From Pantoea dispersa (GTDB lineage Bacteria; Pseudomonadota; Gammaproteobacteria; Enterobacterales; Enterobacteriaceae), in assembly GCF_014155765.1 (NCBI RefSeq), contig NZ_SCKT01000006.1:33207-97206 (forward strand): DNA of 64,000 nucleotides, read 5' to 3'. A model generated the notes under the pieces. The model made no database searches. It was not told where the DNA came from and saw only the letters and a program-made list of their open reading frames with translations. Position 1 is the stretch's first letter; every line of letters starts with the position of its first letter. Of the stretch, positions 28,173 through 36,200 are shown piece by piece. The translations under genes were made by a program, and so were the position numbers.

Positions 28173-29513
28173 ATGAGTACCGCAACGCTGGTGTTAACCG
28201 CAGCAGGCTCTGTCCTGCTGCTGCTGTTTTTGGTGATGAAAGCGCGTATGCACGCCTTTGTCGCCCTGATGTTAGTGTCGATGGGTGCCGGTCTGTTCTC
28301 CGGTATGCCGCTGGATAAAATTGCCGAGACCATGCAAAAAGGCATGGGCGGCACGCTCGGCTTTCTCGCTATTGTGGTGGCGCTGGGCGCCATGTTCGGC
28401 AAAATTCTGCACGAAACCGGTGCGGTCGATCAGATCGCCATTCGCATGCTGAAAACCTTTGGCGAACGGCGCGCGCACTATGCGATGGGCATTGCCGGGC
28501 TGATCTGTGCGCTGCCGCTGTTCTTTGAAGTGGCCGTAGTGTTGTTGATCAGCATCGCCTTTGCCGTGGCGCGTCGCACCCACGATAATCTGGTCAAACT
28601 GGTGATCCCGCTGTTTGCCGGCGTCGCCGCCGCGGCGGCCTTTTTGCTGCCCGGACCGGCACCGATGCTGCTGGCGGCGCAGATGCACGCTGACTTTGGC
28701 TGGATGATCCTGCTGGGATTGTGCGCGGCGATTCCCGGCATGCTGATTGCCGGTCCGCTGTTCGGCAACCTGATTGCGCGCCATGTGACGTTCAGTGCGC
28801 CGCCGGAAGATCATCAGCCGGACGTCAGCGAGGGCCAGCTGCCGTCGTTTGGCTTTAGCCTGTCGCTGATTCTGTTCCCGCTGCTGCTGGTCGGGCTGAA
28901 AACCATCGGCGCGCGCTTTACCACACCGGATTCACGTCTGTATGCATGGCTGGAGTTTATCGGCCATCCGTTTACCGCCATCCTGCTGGCGCTGCTGGTA
29001 GCGATTTACGGCCTGGCTTACCGTCAGGGCATGGATAAAGAGAAGGTGATGCAGGTATGCGGCAGCGCGCTGCAGCCGGCGGGGATTATCCTGCTGGTGA
29101 TTGGCGCGGGCGGCGTGTTCAAGCAGGTGCTGGTGGATTCCGGCGTTGGTCCGGTGCTGGGCCACGCGCTGACCGGTGCCGGCATGCCGATTGCGCTGGC
29201 CTGTTTTATTCTCTCCGGCGCGATTCGGGTGATTCAGGGCTCGGCCACGGTGGCCTGTTTAACTACCGTCGGGCTGGTGATGCCGGTGATTGAACCGTTG
29301 CATTACAGCGGTGCGCAGCTGGCGGCGCTGTCGATCTGCATTGGCGGCGGCTCGATTATTATCAGCCACGTCAACGATGCCGGTTTCTGGCTGTTTGGCC
29401 GCTTCACCGGTGCCACCGAAGGCGAGACGCTGAAGACCTGGACGCTGATGGAGACGATTCTCGGCACCACCGGCGCCATCGTCGGGATGATCGCGTTTAG
29501 TTTGTTGTCGTAA
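28173..29513 (+). CDS. gntU: Low-affinity gluconate transporter GntU
   Basis: Inner-membrane permease of 446 residues in the GntP family with about 12 hydrophobic segments. Conserved segments include FGKILHETGAVDQIA, PLFFEVAVVLLISIAF and SHVNDAGFWLFGRFTG. It imports gluconate for GntK and is co-transcribed with it. The C-terminus marks the end of synteny with the E. coli 3.6-Mb region. Confidence 0.95.
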   Translation: MSTATLVLTAAGSVLLLLFLVMKARMHAFVALMLVSMGAGLFSGMPLDKIAETMQKGMGGTLGFLAIVVALGAMFGKILHETGAVDQIAIRMLKTFGERRAHYAMGIAGLICALPLFFEVAVVLLISIAFAVARRTHDNLVKLVIPLFAGVAAAAAFLLPGPAPMLLAAQMHADFGWMILLGLCAAIPGMLIAGPLFGNLIARHVTFSAPPEDHQPDVSEGQLPSFGFSLSLILFPLLLVGLKTIGARFTTPDSRLYAWLEFIGHPFTAILLALLVAIYGLAYRQGMDKEKVMQVCGSALQPAGIILLVIGAGGVFKQVLVDSGVGPVLGHALTGAGMPIALACFILSGAIRVIQGSATVACLTTVGLVMPVIEPLHYSGAQLAALSICIGGGSIIISHVNDAGFWLFGRFTGATEGETLKTWTLMETILGTTGAIVGMIAFSLLS

Positions 29514-29520
29514 TGGCAAT

Positions 29521-29581
29521 GCGCAATAAATTGCGCCGTTACAGATTAATGCTCAGCCTGTAGCGGCGCGATTTATCGCGC
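29521..29581. repeat. REP-like inverted pair B (gntU / yjbB)
   Basis: Left arm GCGCAATAAATTGCGC plus CGTTAC at 29521-29542; right arm GTAGCGGCGCGATTTATCGC plus GC at 29560-29581. The arms differ from those of pair A by one base each. The pair sits in the 81-bp convergent gap between gntU and yjbB, a typical REP location, and may also act as a transcription stop. Confidence 0.88.
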
Positions 29582-29594
29582 GTTGTAAAAATGA

Positions 29595-31220
29595 TTAATC
29601 CACCTCGCGCTCATCGTCCGGCTGATCCAGCACGGTGTACGCCACCGCACAGAACAGCGAATTCAGGCGCTTCATATCCCCCAGCAAACCTAAATGCAGC
29701 GAACTGGTTTCGATGCTTTGCACATTCTGCCGGTGCAGGCGCTCGACGTGGGCGTGGGAATAACGGCGAATCAGGATGCGGAAACGGTGCTTGGCACGGC
29801 GCAGGCGCTTGGCGCTGGTGACGTCGTGCGACAGAAACACCGACAGGCTCAGGCGCAGGTTGCTTAACACCTGCTCCTGCAGCGAATTCAGCTCTTCCAG
29901 CCCTTCCGGCGAAAACGCCCGGCGCGCCTGCAGCGATTTGTCCGCCACGTCGGCGCTCATACGTTCAATAATGTCGCCTGCCTGCTCCAGATTCAGCGCC
30001 ATCTCAATCACCTCGGCCCAGCGGCGTGAATCCTCTTCCGCCAGGTCCTCCTTCGGCATGCGCGCCAGATAGAGCTTAATGGCGGTGTACAGCACATCCA
30101 CATCATCATCCAGCCGCCGCACTGCGCGCTCCTCGCGCAGTTCGCCCATCACCACCTTGTTGAAGCTCTCCAGCATCTGCTCCACCACATCGCCAATGCG
30201 CAGCGTCTCCCGCGCCGCGTTGGCCAGCGCCAGCGCCGGGGTATCCAGCGCGCTGCTGTCGAGGTGCTTAGGTTTGAGATGGGTCTGGTTTTCCGCATCG
30301 TCGGCGATCATGCGGCGGCACAGGCGCGCCATCGGTTCGGCAAACGGCACCATCACCAGACAGCGCACCAGGTTGTAGAACACGTGGAAGAAGATCACCA
30401 TCTCTTCATCGTTAACCGGCAGCTTATCAAGCAGGTCGGCGATGTAATCGACAAACGGCAAAATAACGATGCTGCCAATCAGCTTGAACAACAGGCTACC
30501 GAGCGCCACCCGCTTGCCGGCAGCATTCGATCCGCTGGCGTTGATCATCGCCAGCAAGCCGCTGCCGAGGTTAGCGCCAATCACCAGACACAGCGCCACT
30601 TTGAACGAGATAACGCCGGTGGCGGTCAGCGTGGCGGTAATCAGCACCGCAGCCAGGCTGGAGTAGCTGATGATGGCGAATACCGCGCCAATCAGCGCAT
30701 CCAGCATGATATCGCCGGTCAGCGTGGAGAACAGTACCTGCACGCCGGCGGCCTGGGTAATGGGTTTGGCGGCGGCGACAATCAGCTGCAGCGCCAGCAG
30801 AATCAGCCCGAGGCCGATAGCTGCGCGTCCGATCTGACCGGCGCGCGTCTGTTTGCGGCTGAGGAAAAATACCACGCCAAAAAAGATAAACAGCGGCGAC
30901 AGCCAGGAGAGATCGAAGGTCAGGATGCGCGCCATGATGGCGGTACCGACGTCGGCTCCCAGCACCACCACCAGCGCGGGCGTCAGGCTGACCAGATTCT
31001 GCGCCACAAACGAGGTGACTAATAACGTGGTGGCGTTACTGCTCTGCACCAGCGCGGTAACGCCAATCCCGGCAAGAAAGGCCATCGGCTTTTTTTCCAC
31101 GCTGCGGCTTAACACGCGACGCAGATCGGCACCGTACACGCGCATCACGCCGGTGCGGACAATGTGGGTGCCCCATACCAGCAGGGCGACGGCGGAGAGA
31201 AGGTTAAGCAGGGTTAGCAC
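29595..31220 (-). CDS. yjbB: Na/Pi cotransporter family protein YjbB
   Basis: Membrane protein of 541 residues. The first 300 or so residues contain two repeated Na/Pi-cotransporter domains (QSSNATTLLVTSFVAQ and the second repeat YSSLAAVLITATLTATG). The C-terminal 200 residues form a soluble PhoU-like helical domain (ARETLRIGDVVEQMLESFNK). E. coli YjbB exports phosphate when intracellular phosphate or polyphosphate is high. Here it is next to phosphate-starvation-linked genes. No Pho box is seen in front of it. Confidence 0.93.
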   Translation of the reverse strand: MLTLLNLLSAVALLVWGTHIVRTGVMRVYGADLRRVLSRSVEKKPMAFLAGIGVTALVQSSNATTLLVTSFVAQNLVSLTPALVVVLGADVGTAIMARILTFDLSWLSPLFIFFGVVFFLSRKQTRAGQIGRAAIGLGLILLALQLIVAAAKPITQAAGVQVLFSTLTGDIMLDALIGAVFAIISYSSLAAVLITATLTATGVISFKVALCLVIGANLGSGLLAMINASGSNAAGKRVALGSLLFKLIGSIVILPFVDYIADLLDKLPVNDEEMVIFFHVFYNLVRCLVMVPFAEPMARLCRRMIADDAENQTHLKPKHLDSSALDTPALALANAARETLRIGDVVEQMLESFNKVVMGELREERAVRRLDDDVDVLYTAIKLYLARMPKEDLAEEDSRRWAEVIEMALNLEQAGDIIERMSADVADKSLQARRAFSPEGLEELNSLQEQVLSNLRLSLSVFLSHDVTSAKRLRRAKHRFRILIRRYSHAHVERLHRQNVQSIETSSLHLGLLGDMKRLNSLFCAVAYTVLDQPDDEREVD

Positions 31221-31238
31221 GAATAAAGGCTCCTATGC

Positions 31239-31271
31239 GCCAGGCAGAAAACAGGCGGCTGCCTGCCTGGC
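31239..31271. terminator. Hairpin between the ABC ATPase gene and yjbB
   Basis: GCCAGGCAG (31239-31247) pairs with CTGCCTGGC (31263-31271) around a 15-nt loop in the 108-nt gap upstream of yjbB and downstream of the leftward ABC operon. No T-tract follows, so its efficiency as a terminator is uncertain. Confidence 0.45.
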
Positions 31272-31328
31272 GATAAGCACAGCCGATAAATACCTGCGTC
31301 GCGCTGCGTTGCCAATTTTTCGTTTAAT

Positions 31329-32321
31329 TTAAGCGACCTGGCGCAACGTCGACATCTCTAACTGTAGTCCAATCTGCATGCCGGCGGGGTGTAAATCTGC
31401 CACGCTGCGGTTGAGCACATCCACCGACAACTCGACCTGATTCGCCAGCACGCGATAGCGGATCACGTTCCCGAGCAGGCTATGGCTGAGAATGGTGGCC
31501 GCGATGCCTGCCTGCGGTGCGCACAGCTGGATGGATTCCGGACGAATCGCCACCTGGCTGCTGAACGGCTGACCGGTCAGCTGCGTTGCCTGTTCGGCAC
31601 TCAGCAGGTTGTAGTTGCCAATAAAGCCCGCGGCGAACAGATCCACCGGCTGGGTATAGAGCGTTTCCGCGTTGCCGTTTTGCACAATGCGACCGCGATT
31701 CATCAGCACAATACGGTCCGACAGCGTCAGCGCCTCTTCCTGATCGTGGGTGACAAAAATGGTGGTCAGCTTCAGCTCCTGCTGAATGTGGCGAATCTGC
31801 TCGCGCAGATGGCGGCGAATGCGGGCGTCCAGCGCCGACAGCGGTTCATCCAGCAGCAGCAGACGCGGCCGCGTCACCAGCGAACGTGCCAGCGCCACGC
31901 GCTGACACTGGCCGCCCGACAGCTGGTGCGGATAGCGGCGCGCGAAGTCGGTCAGCTCCACCAGCGCCAGCGCTTCCATCACGCGTTGCTGAATCTCACC
32001 GGCGGCCAGTTTCTGCATCTTCAGGCCAAACGCGACGTTCTTCTCCACCGTCATATTGGGAAACAGCGCATAGCTCTGGAACACCATGCCAATGGTGCGC
32101 TTTTGTGGCGGCAGCGGCACCAGATCCTGGCCCTGCAGCAGAATGGTGCCGCTGTCGACATCGGTCAGGCCGGCGATGCAGCGCAGCAGCGTTGACTTGC
32201 CGCAGCCGCTCGGGCCGAGCAGGGTGACAAACTCACCTTCGTCGGCGCTGAAATCGATGTTTTCAAAAATGGTGGTCGGGCCGTAGCTTTTATTCAGTTG
32301 GGTAACGTTCAGGTAACTCAT
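31329..32321 (-). CDS. ABC transporter ATPase of a Pho-linked uptake operon
   Basis: ATP-binding subunit of 330 residues, of the spermidine/putrescine, Fe(III) and 2-aminoethylphosphonate transporter group. Walker A is [13 protein letters not shown] near residue 36, the Q-loop is VFQSYALFPNMTV, the signature is LSGGQCQRVALARSL (Cys where Arg or Gln is usual), Walker B is LLLDEPLSALD and the switch His is in FVTHDQEEA. A TOBE-type C-terminus follows. It is the last gene of a five-gene leftward operon and starts two bases after the upstream permease stop. I infer PhnT-like; the substrate is unknown. Confidence 0.85.
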   Translation of the reverse strand: MSYLNVTQLNKSYGPTTIFENIDFSADEGEFVTLLGPSGCGKSTLLRCIAGLTDVDSGTILLQGQDLVPLPPQKRTIGMVFQSYALFPNMTVEKNVAFGLKMQKLAAGEIQQRVMEALALVELTDFARRYPHQLSGGQCQRVALARSLVTRPRLLLLDEPLSALDARIRRHLREQIRHIQQELKLTTIFVTHDQEEALTLSDRIVLMNRGRIVQNGNAETLYTQPVDLFAAGFIGNYNLLSAEQATQLTGQPFSSQVAIRPESIQLCAPQAGIAATILSHSLLGNVIRYRVLANQVELSVDVLNRSVADLHPAGMQIGLQLEMSTLRQVA

Positions 32322-32323
32322 GG

Positions 32324-33109
32324 TCAGCCTCGTTCAGGATTGAGGGCATTGGCCAGCCAGGTGACCAGCAGGACAACCGCAAAATAAGAGATCACCAGCG
32401 CGCTGGTGAAATGCCCGCTGCCGTTGCGCATGTTGTAGAGATAAACCTGCAGCGTTTCATAGCGGGTGCCGACCAGCAGGTTAGCAAAGACAAACTCACC
32501 AATCAGAAAGGAGAAGGAGAGCAGCACGGCAATGAACACCCCTTTGCGCAGATTTGGCAGCACCACAAACAGGGCTGCCTGCCAGGTGCTGGCGCCCAGC
32601 AGATGAGCCGCGTCAATCAGCTCTTTCAGGTTGATGGCCTGCATATTGTTGGCAATGGCGCGGTAGATAAACGGCAACGCAATGGTGAAGTAACAGCCGA
32701 TGAGAATCCATGGCGTGCCGGTCAGCATCAGCGGGCCCGAGGAGTAGAGCTGCAGCAGCCCGACCGACGAGACTACCGGCGGCACGGCAAACGGCATCAG
32801 AATCAGCACGTTCATCACCGCGTCCAGTTTTGGATAGTAGTAAGCGATTACAAACATCGCAGGCAGCACCAGCAGAAGGGAGAACAGCAGCGCACCCACG
32901 CAGATCAGCAGCGAATGACCGAGCGCGGTGAGGAAGCGCGGATCGCTCCACAGCTGCGTCAGCCACTTCAGGGTAAAGCCCTGCGGCAGAATGGTATCGC
33001 TCCACTCGCTGGAGATGCCGTACAGCAGCGTCGCCAGCAGCGGTGCGGCGAGCACAATCAGCAGCAGCCAGACAATCAGGCGATGGTAAAGTTTTTCGAC
33101 GCGAGACAT
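32324..33109 (-). CDS. ABC transporter permease, second subunit
   Basis: Permease of 261 residues with six hydrophobic segments and the EAA-type loop ELIDAAHLLGASTWQAALFV. The ATG at 33109 is one base after the upstream permease stop and has GGAG at good spacing. The in-frame ATG at 33133 would overlap the upstream gene and lacks a site. It belongs to the same group as PhnV/PotC-type permeases; the substrate is not known. Confidence 0.85.
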   Translation of the reverse strand: MSRVEKLYHRLIVWLLLIVLAAPLLATLLYGISSEWSDTILPQGFTLKWLTQLWSDPRFLTALGHSLLICVGALLFSLLLVLPAMFVIAYYYPKLDAVMNVLILMPFAVPPVVSSVGLLQLYSSGPLMLTGTPWILIGCYFTIALPFIYRAIANNMQAINLKELIDAAHLLGASTWQAALFVVLPNLRKGVFIAVLLSFSFLIGEFVFANLLVGTRYETLQVYLYNMRNGSGHFTSALVISYFAVVLLVTWLANALNPERG

Positions 33110-33110
33110 G

Positions 33111-33962
33111 TCAGGACTCCTGTACGCGGGCATGCAGATAGCTGCGACGCACCAGATACTGCTGCACCACGGTAATCAGCGCCATAATCAGCACCAGCAG
33201 CATCGCCAGCGCGCCGCCGGTATTGGGATCGAGCGAGATATCGCCTGATACCAGCGCGGCGATGCGCACCGGCACCACGTTGAAGTTGCCGGTGGTCAGC
33301 GCGTAAATGGTGGCGTAGGCGCCCAGCGCGTTGGCCAGCAAAATTACAAAGGTGCCGAGCAGTGCCGGAAACAGAATCGGCAGGCCGATGTGCCACCAGT
33401 AGCGCCAGCGGCTGGCACCGAGCAGTGCCGCCGACTCTTCCCAGTCTTTCCGCAGCCCGTCAAACGCCGGGTAGAGCAGCAGAATACCGAGCGGAATCTG
33501 GAACCAGGTGTAAACCAGCACCATGCCGTCGCGCGAAAACAGCTTAAAGCTGTCCAGCCAGCCGTAGTGGCGCAGCAGCAGCGTCAGGCAGCCGTTCAGT
33601 CCGAGCAGGATGACAAAGGCGAAGGCCAGCGGCACGCCGGCGAAGTTGCTGGTCATATTGGTGAACGACAGCAAAAAGCGCTGAAAACGCCCGGTGCCGA
33701 GCTTGTGCAACGAATAACCGGCAAGCAGCGCGATCAGCAGGCCGTAAACGCTCGACCACAGCGAAATATCCAGCGACAGGCGAAAAGCCTGCAGGTAGAA
33801 CGGTGAAGTGAGGATATCGCTGTAGTTATCGATGCCCCAGCGCTCATTGATATCGCTCCAGAAGCTGTTAATGGCAATCCACAGCAGCGGCGCGAGCTGG
33901 AAGGCGATCCAGAACAGCACAAACGGCAGCAGCAACAGCGAGGCCAGGGTTTTGCCCTTCAT
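33111..33962 (-). CDS. ABC transporter permease, first subunit
   Basis: Permease of 283 residues (MKGKTLASLLLLPFVLFWIA...) with six hydrophobic segments and the EAA-type loop ESAALLGASRWRYWWHIGLP. The open frame extends far upstream, but that part is the hydrolase gene read in another frame. The ATG at 33962 overlaps the hydrolase stop (TGATG), showing coupled translation. It resembles PhnU/PotB-type permeases. Confidence 0.85.
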   Translation of the reverse strand: MKGKTLASLLLLPFVLFWIAFQLAPLLWIAINSFWSDINERWGIDNYSDILTSPFYLQAFRLSLDISLWSSVYGLLIALLAGYSLHKLGTGRFQRFLLSFTNMTSNFAGVPLAFAFVILLGLNGCLTLLLRHYGWLDSFKLFSRDGMVLVYTWFQIPLGILLLYPAFDGLRKDWEESAALLGASRWRYWWHIGLPILFPALLGTFVILLANALGAYATIYALTTGNFNVVPVRIAALVSGDISLDPNTGGALAMLLVLIMALITVVQQYLVRRSYLHARVQES

Positions 33963-34771
33963 CAGCGCGGCTCCGCCAGCAGACCGCGACACAGCGGTTT
34001 GTCGTGCGGGACGCCGAGCAGGGTGCAGACGGTGCCGCACAGGTCGGTTTGCTGCGGTTCCAGGTCGGGCTGCAGCGAGAAGCCGCGGCCAAAAACAAAC
34101 AGTGGCACCTGCGTCTCTTCCGGCAGAATACCGCCGTGCGAGCGATCGTCGTTCATGCCGTGATCGGCGGTGACCATCACCTGATAACCGGCGGCCAGCC
34201 AGTCGGGCATCCACTGCGACAGATAGCCATCCGCCATTCGTGCCCGGTTACGGTACTGTGGTGATGACAGGCTGTGCTTGTGCCCGGCATCATCGATGTT
34301 CATTGGGTGAATCAGCAGGAAATCGGGATCGTGCTGCAGGCGCAGGCTTTCGGCATCCTCAAACAGATGCGAGTCGGGGTAACCGTCGTCCCAGTAGAAA
34401 TGGCCGTACTGGATCGGCAGGTCGGGCGCGTTAGTGTGGCGATCGCGCGCGGCGTTGAACGGCGAGCGGTTATACAGTTCGCTCACCCAGTGATAAGCGG
34501 CAGCGGCGGTAGTGAGTCCGGCGTCGCGCGCGTAGTGGAAGATACTGCGCTGATTGCTCAGGCGATTGACGCCGTTGTGAATGATGCCGCTGCGCACCGG
34601 CGGAATGCCGGTCAGAATGCATTCGTACAGCGGACGCGACAGCGACGGCAATTCGCAGGTCAGCGTGTAATAGTGGCCGTTGCCCTGTTTGCATTCGGCA
34701 AACAGATAGCCCATGGCGTGCTGCGCCACCTGATTACTCAGCCCATCGAGTACCACCAGGATTGTTTTCAT
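33962..34771 (-). CDS. Cytoplasmic alkaline-phosphatase-superfamily hydrolase (phosphodiesterase/nucleotide pyrophosphatase type)
   Basis: Protein of 269 residues. The superfamily metal ligands are visible: Asp9 (ILVVLDGL), the likely nucleophile Ser45 (LPSLSRPLYECILTG), Asp160 and His164 (NIDDAGH), Asp203 and His204 (ADHGMND) and His212 (SHGG). The layout resembles nucleotide pyrophosphatase/phosphodiesterases and phosphonoacetate hydrolase. It has no signal peptide, so it should act in the cytoplasm on a compound brought in by the same operon. The ATG at 34771 follows GAGGGAG; the in-frame upstream start at 34873 would run through repeats. Whether it cleaves a phosphate ester or a phosphonate cannot be told. 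Confidence 0.85.
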   Translation of the reverse strand: MKTILVVLDGLSNQVAQHAMGYLFAECKQGNGHYYTLTCELPSLSRPLYECILTGIPPVRSGIIHNGVNRLSNQRSIFHYARDAGLTTAAAAYHWVSELYNRSPFNAARDRHTNAPDLPIQYGHFYWDDGYPDSHLFEDAESLRLQHDPDFLLIHPMNIDDAGHKHSLSSPQYRNRARMADGYLSQWMPDWLAAGYQVMVTADHGMNDDRSHGGILPEETQVPLFVFGRGFSLQPDLEPQQTDLCGTVCTLLGVPHDKPLCRGLLAEPR

Positions 34772-34784
34772 CCCCGCTCCCTCA

Positions 34785-34804
34785 GGTGCGCATGAATGCG
34801 CACC
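34785..34804. repeat. 20-nt palindrome shared with the rpoH-panM gap
   Basis: GGTGCGCATGAATGCGCACC forms a 9-bp stem with a 2-nt loop. It is the exact reverse complement of the sequence at 10426-10445. It lies between the binding-protein gene and the hydrolase gene, immediately before the hydrolase ribosome site. Confidence 0.85.
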
Positions 34805-34829
34805 CTGTAAAAATTGGTGATAGGTACCG

Positions 34830-34884
34830 GCGCAATGTATTGCGCATTGCCGGAAAACGGATGCGCGATACATCGCGCCGCTAC
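34830..34884. repeat. REP-like inverted pair C in the binding-protein/hydrolase gap
   Basis: GCGCAATGTATTGCGC at 34830-34845 and GCGCGATACATCGCGC plus CGCTAC at 34863-34884 belong to the same repeat family as pairs A and B. They sit inside an operon, between the binding-protein stop and the hydrolase start, and would fold in the mRNA. Confidence 0.82.
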
Positions 34885-34912
34885 GGTATGTGCGACTGGC
34901 AAAACGTCTGCG

Positions 34913-35974
34913 TTACTGCTTCATGTTAATAACCACATTCTCCTGCCACAGACGCGGCAGCAGTTTTGAGGTCTTATCCCAGGCTGCCTGATCTTTGATC
35001 GGACGGGCATTTTTATATTCCGACTGCGGCAGCAGTTTGGCCTGCACATCTGCCGGCAGCGTTAAATGCTCGGCGCGAATCGGGCGCGCATAGCCTTTCG
35101 CCAGGTTGATCTGGCCCTCATCCGACAGAATGTATTCACGCGCCAGCTTCGCCGCGTTCGGGTGGCGGGCGTATTTGTTGATAATGGTGGTGTAGCCAGA
35201 GGTCACGGACCCGTCCGACGGAATCACCACTTCGTAGCGATTTTTATCAATCTGGTCGCGGTAGTTCAGACCGTTGAAGTCCCACACCACGGCGACCTGA
35301 ATCTCACCTTTTTCGATGTTGGCGATCACCGGATCGGTCACGCCAAGGCGGCCCTGTTTCGCCAGCTCGCCAAAGAACGCCAGCGCCGGCTTGATGTTCT
35401 TCTCGTCACCGCCCAGCGCATAGCTGGCGGCGAGGACGCCGTTTGCCGCCTGAGCAGCCGTGCCGACGTCGCCGATAGTGACCACATACTTACCTTTTTT
35501 CAGATCGGCCCAGCTGTGCGGTGCGTCTTTCACCTGCTGCTTGTCGATCAGGAAAGCGATAGTGCCGGTGTAAGCCAGCATCCAGTTGCCATCGGCGTCT
35601 TTCGCCCATGCCGGAATCTGATCCCAGTGCGTCGGTTTATAGGGTTGCGCCACGCCTTTGGCGACGGCAATCGGACCGAAAGCGGCGCCCACGTCGCCGA
35701 TATCGGCGCTGGCGTTATCCTGCTCGGCGGCAAACTTCGCCAGCTCCTGCGCCGAAGACATATCGGTATCGCTGTGCTTCAGACCATATTTGGTGCTGAG
35801 ATCGTTCCAGGTATCTTTCCAGTTAGCCCAAGTGTCAGGCATACCGACGCTGTTCACCTGGCCTTCGGCGCGCGCGGCTTTTTCCAGTGCGGCAACATCG
35901 TTATCGGCGGCATGCGCGGCGGGCAGCGCAAGCAGAACGGCACTGGCTACTACAGAAGAGATAAACGCTTTCAT
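34913..35974 (-). CDS. Periplasmic substrate-binding protein of the Pho-linked ABC operon
   Basis: Protein of 353 residues with a signal peptide (MKAFISSVVASAVLLALPAA, cleavage after AHA). It has a family-1-type extracellular binding fold similar to AEP-, iron- and polyamine-binding proteins (GMPDTWANWKDTWNDLSTKY, VVWDFNGLNYRDQI). It is the first gene of the leftward operon. A CGGAG lies nine bases before the ATG, and a Pho-box-like sequence is about 80-95 nt upstream. Substrate unknown; an organophosphate or phosphonate is inferred from the regulatory site and the hydrolase partner. Confidence 0.85.
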   Translation of the reverse strand: MKAFISSVVASAVLLALPAAHAADNDVAALEKAARAEGQVNSVGMPDTWANWKDTWNDLSTKYGLKHSDTDMSSAQELAKFAAEQDNASADIGDVGAAFGPIAVAKGVAQPYKPTHWDQIPAWAKDADGNWMLAYTGTIAFLIDKQQVKDAPHSWADLKKGKYVVTIGDVGTAAQAANGVLAASYALGGDEKNIKPALAFFGELAKQGRLGVTDPVIANIEKGEIQVAVVWDFNGLNYRDQIDKNRYEVVIPSDGSVTSGYTTIINKYARHPNAAKLAREYILSDEGQINLAKGYARPIRAEHLTLPADVQAKLLPQSEYKNARPIKDQAAWDKTSKLLPRLWQENVVINMKQ

Positions 35975-36050
35975 CTCGATTGCTCCGGGTGTAAGTTGTG
36001 GGTCGTCGTGGTCTAGTCCAGCAAGAACCGAGCCAATGTAGCCCGGATAG

Positions 36051-36068
36051 ATGAAGGTTTTATGACCG
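36051..36068 (-). promoter_or_regulatory. Pho box upstream of the leftward ABC/hydrolase operon
   Basis: On the minus strand CGGTCAT-AAAA-CCTTCAT matches the Pho consensus CTGTCAT-AAAA-CTGTCAT at about 15 of 18 positions. Ten bases downstream on that strand is TACATT, a plausible -10, which is the usual PhoB promoter spacing. This places the operon under likely PhoB activation. Confidence 0.7.
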
Positions 36069-36137
36069 GGGTGTTGAAATGGGATGTGGCGCGTCGTTCC
36101 ACATGCGGTTACAGCGCGCTAAAGCGTGGGATGTGCC

Positions 36138-36166
36138 TTGTCACATTGTAGTCATCGAACTGTCAT
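36138..36166 (+). promoter_or_regulatory. Pho-box-like repeats facing the UTRA regulator gene
   Basis: Three 7-mers, TTGTCAC (36138), TAGTCAT (36149) and CTGTCAT (36160), recur every 11 bp with 4-bp spacers, the PhoB-binding pattern on the plus strand. The spacers are less AT-rich than usual and I do not see a clean -10 at the standard distance. The array may serve the divergent operon, the regulator, or both. Confidence 0.65.
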
Positions 36167-36200
36167 AGTGCAGATTTGCCCCAAAATGAGGCTGAAAAAA

